In this document: positions 61,801 to 64,000 of the stretch, piece by piece
Layout of the letters: every line of letters starts with the position of its first letter
How positions within the stretch are numbered: position 1 is the first letter of the stretch
NCBI GenBank assembly: GCA_018857735.1
Contig: JABMCL010000713.1
Location: 1,157,501 to 1,221,500, forward strand
Direction: 5' to 3'
Length of the DNA: 64,000 nt
Source of the DNA: Alviniconcha marisindica
Taxonomy: Eukaryota > Mollusca > Gastropoda > Provannidae
Made by a program: the position numbers and the translations under genes
The notes under the pieces: model-generated
What the model was told of the DNA's origin: nothing
The model's input: the letters and a program-made list of their open reading frames with translations, nothing else
Databases searched by the model: none

Positions 61801-64000
61801 GGCCAGACATTACTCCCATAACCTCTAAAACCTGGCTCATTATTTCAAATCAAATAGCCATCTGCTTTGTGGAAATATGGCTAACCCTCCCCAACATGCT
61901 GCAGCAAACTAGTATTTTTATAATGTTAGCCAATATCTTGTTTACTCAGAGATGTCCTTTGGATTATTTTGAGAAATGAAAGTATATTCTCATGCTGAAT
62001 TAGACAGCTAAAGAATTGCTCTGTATTGAGTTGTGTAAGGTAACTTAGTAAGGTGTGTTACACAAGTTTACACTTACAGTGTGTTGTGTTGTACATGATT
62101 ACAGTTCTTTTGCATCCATCACCCAGATAGTGCTTGCATTGCACTGATTTTTACAGACGATCTAAGTACCTTTTACACTGGGTGTGATTATGCTTTAGAT
62201 TGAAGTGTAGAAACACCCCAGTGAGCAATTGATTGTTGAGGTAATATATTTAGGTCTGGAAGACTTTAAACAGGGTTTGATCAGAAGGAGAGAAACAGTT
62301 TAAGGGAAGACAGTCCAACTCCCTTCATAAGTCTGTTGTGTGCACCAGTCCCTCCTGGAGCCAGATCCGATTGTTGCTGCCCCTGCCCAGTGCTAAACAG
62401 AGAGCAGGGGGTTATGAAAAATCTGACCTTGCTGATGACCACTGTTAGTTGGCTGCCTGACTCAGACACATTTTACTATCTGAGAAGCTCATCAGTGATC
62501 ACCATCGCATAACGCTGAGAGGATATCAGCCCAAAACTAACAAAAGAATACCACTGAGTAAATGGTAGACTCCGTCAGCATGTCGCCTTGATATAACCGC
62601 ACCGGTTGACTTGGGTGTAAAACACCAAACTTACTTACTCCGTCAGCATGGGAGAATACTCTTCTGACACCTAAGCTTTCAAGGAAGGGAGACATTCACT
62701 AAAAACAAATGAAAGGATGTGCTGACATTAATTAGCAATAATTTTTGAATGTCTGGAAAGAAGTATTTTTTTAAGTTGTAATTACGAATGCGTTTTTAGA
62801 TGTTACAGATCCCAGTCTGCTTTTGATGTGCAAGATATCCAGTCGCTTGTTTATTCAGACACCGTCAAAACTTCTGTTAAAGTGTTGTGCACGTGAATAA
62901 CATTTATGTCTTGTCTGGTTTCATTCATGTTGGTAGACTTGGCCATTTCATTGATTGTCAGCGTATCTTTTGAGTTCAGAAATGGTTGATGCCACTTTTG
63001 TCAGTTTGTAAACATTCATACAACACCTGTTTACTTCATGTAGACTGATTCTAATGGTGATCTTTTTTTGTTTTCAGGATGGCTTTACCTACAACCAGGG
63101 GCCAAACTTTGGTGGCAAGAACCATTTTGGCAACTTTCCACCAACAGGAGATTTGTTCTTTCAGGTATTGAAACACACTGCAGGTCTATTTCAGTTTGTG
63201 TGTGTGTGTGTGACTGTCTGGTCAAAGGAGTACTGTGAAAGTGTTTCTTCTGTTTTTTAACTTTTTTTTTGTTTTTGTTTTTTTGTTTGTAAATCTTTAA
63301 AAATAATGACTGTTGGCCCATTTCCAGTCATTTTGGGCGTGTCAAAATAAAGTAGTACTGTTACAGTATTCTTTTCATGCCTATACCTCTGAAGACAAAG
63401 CAGCTGCTGTCTTAGGTTGTTTATTTGTTTTGAGTATACAAGCTTGGAAAGAAAGACAGTAAAAAACTTGGTGTGAAACATCTTTATAATAATGAATTCC
63501 AACTTAAGAGGTGTTGATCAGTCAGTGGTATCTGGTATAAGCCATAGGTGGCAATGTTTGGTTGACCGATCTAGTAAATATATAGTGAAATTATTGACAC
63601 AGGAAAAAATAGTTATCCTTCCACACCTGGCATTGTATAACCTGCCTTGTGAAGGTGGATTAGCTGGGATTGTAAAAGCTACTTCTCAAGGGACATTTTA
63701 TAATTGTGGGTATTGTTTCCCCCTCACCCCAACCTCTCTGTATTGTAAGGCCATTGTTGGAGCTTTTACGGATTTTAAATGCAGAAAGGATATTAGAAAC
63801 ATTTTGTGTGTAGTAAAGTTTCAGTGTGGAGGAAATCCTGTCTGAGTGGGTTCTGCTGTACATTTGCAGGGAGGAGGTCCTCAGGTGATCAACAACTTCC
63901 AGCAGCAGTTCTGGCCCCCACATGGCCCGGGGGCCCCCCCTGCCATTGTGGCTGAAGTGTTTCCCACCCCAGCACCCTTCGCCCCTGTCCCAGTTCGGCC
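58871..64000 (+). CDS. PNISR: PNISR (PNN-interacting serine/arginine-rich protein), 5' exons, 3'-partial
   Basis: A nuclear-speckle SR-related protein linked to splicing through pinin (family knowledge). Coding exons: 58871-58943, 60086-60328, 61023-61183, 63078-63164, 63870 to beyond 64000. All phases join. The N-terminus MWANPWGGTWPIQQ leads into the family hallmark VDWASLAKQWIAQREA, created exactly by splicing CAA-G to TG-GAC. Human PNISR has a W-rich start followed by IDWAALAQAWIAQREA. Then come a proline run, an acidic MDISDDEAEGG, WVAPWHPPPQGPGEW, a YEGYEGY patch, NQGPNFGGKNHFGNF and a proline-rich stretch (FWPPHGPGAPPAIVAEV). The conserved WIREGLEKME-type core and the C-terminal RS domain must lie to the right of the window. 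Confidence 0.9.
60840..60940 (+). mobile_element. Retroelement-type 3' tail
   Basis: GGCTCATATGGCGCTATAAA + AATAACC, then GTTGTTGTTATTATTAAA: the same GCGCTATA..ATTATT ending as at 32640-32700. In a PNISR intron. Confidence 0.45.
62300..62680. repeat. Dispersed repeat, continuous copy, with a nested short repeat
   Basis: Collinear with the split copy at 28854-29665 (GTGTGCACCAGTCCCTCC, GGAGCCAGATCCGATT, GCTAAACAGAGAGCAG, AGCATGGGAGAATACTCTTC). At 62580-62645 it carries a minus copy of the TTGGTGTTTTACACCC family bounded by CTCCGTCAGCATG on both sides, so that insertion also has a target duplication. PNISR intron. Confidence 0.75.

Noticed and set aside
63492..63845. 117-codon open frame in a PNISR intron
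   Set aside because: Lies between two phase-matched PNISR exons, and the product resembles nothing known.

Overview
The window is eukaryotic nuclear DNA from an intron-rich, repeat-rich animal. The proteins read as orthologues of animal genes. The dense (GT)n/(CT)n microsatellites, large minisatellites, tRNA-derived SINEs and 5'-truncated LINEs suggest a lophotrochozoan, most likely a gastropod mollusc. The species cannot be fixed from sequence alone. No rRNA, genuine tRNA gene, CRISPR array or bacterial operon was seen.

Five protein-coding genes were assembled exon by exon, with checked splice phases. (1) ABCB7, + strand: the last nine coding exons (1065-14582) of the mitochondrial Fe-S/glutathione ABC exporter; its 5' part lies upstream of the window. 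(2) EEF1AKMT1, - strand: four exons (28718 to 23270), an eEF1A lysine methyltransferase of about 216 aa with one in-frame TGA. (3) A MATCAP-type tubulin tyrosine carboxypeptidase, + strand: five exons (34180-38951), 717 aa, with the HEIGTH zinc motif. (4) COQ3, - strand: five exons (57578 to 48496), about 360 aa, a mitochondrial ubiquinone O-methyltransferase. (5) PNISR, + strand: 5' exons from 58871, running off the right edge. Orientation alternates: ABCB7 and EEF1AKMT1 converge, EEF1AKMT1 and MATCAP diverge, MATCAP and COQ3 converge, and COQ3 and PNISR diverge from a gap of about 0.3-1.3 kb. The genes do not form one pathway, although ABCB7 and COQ3 both act at the mitochondrial inner membrane or matrix.

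Most of the rest is repeat: minisatellites at 1-935, 1466-3132, 6105-7326, 9075-9770, 12425-13028, 18800-19865, 20383-20735, 22052-22845, 24960-25352, 26340-26745, 39050-40950 and 48171-48440; long dinucleotide tracts; SINE copies; fragments of at least two LINE families; and a foldback element at 49626-50073.

The most striking observation is that several intronic minisatellites run directly into a 3' splice site, and their repeat unit is a copy of that splice acceptor plus the first bases of the downstream exon. This is clear for ABCB7 exons 4 and 6 and EEF1AKMT1 exon 3, weaker for ABCB7 exons 8 and 5, and there is a possible relative at the MATCAP stop codon. It suggests introns that grow by tandem reiteration of their own acceptor junction.
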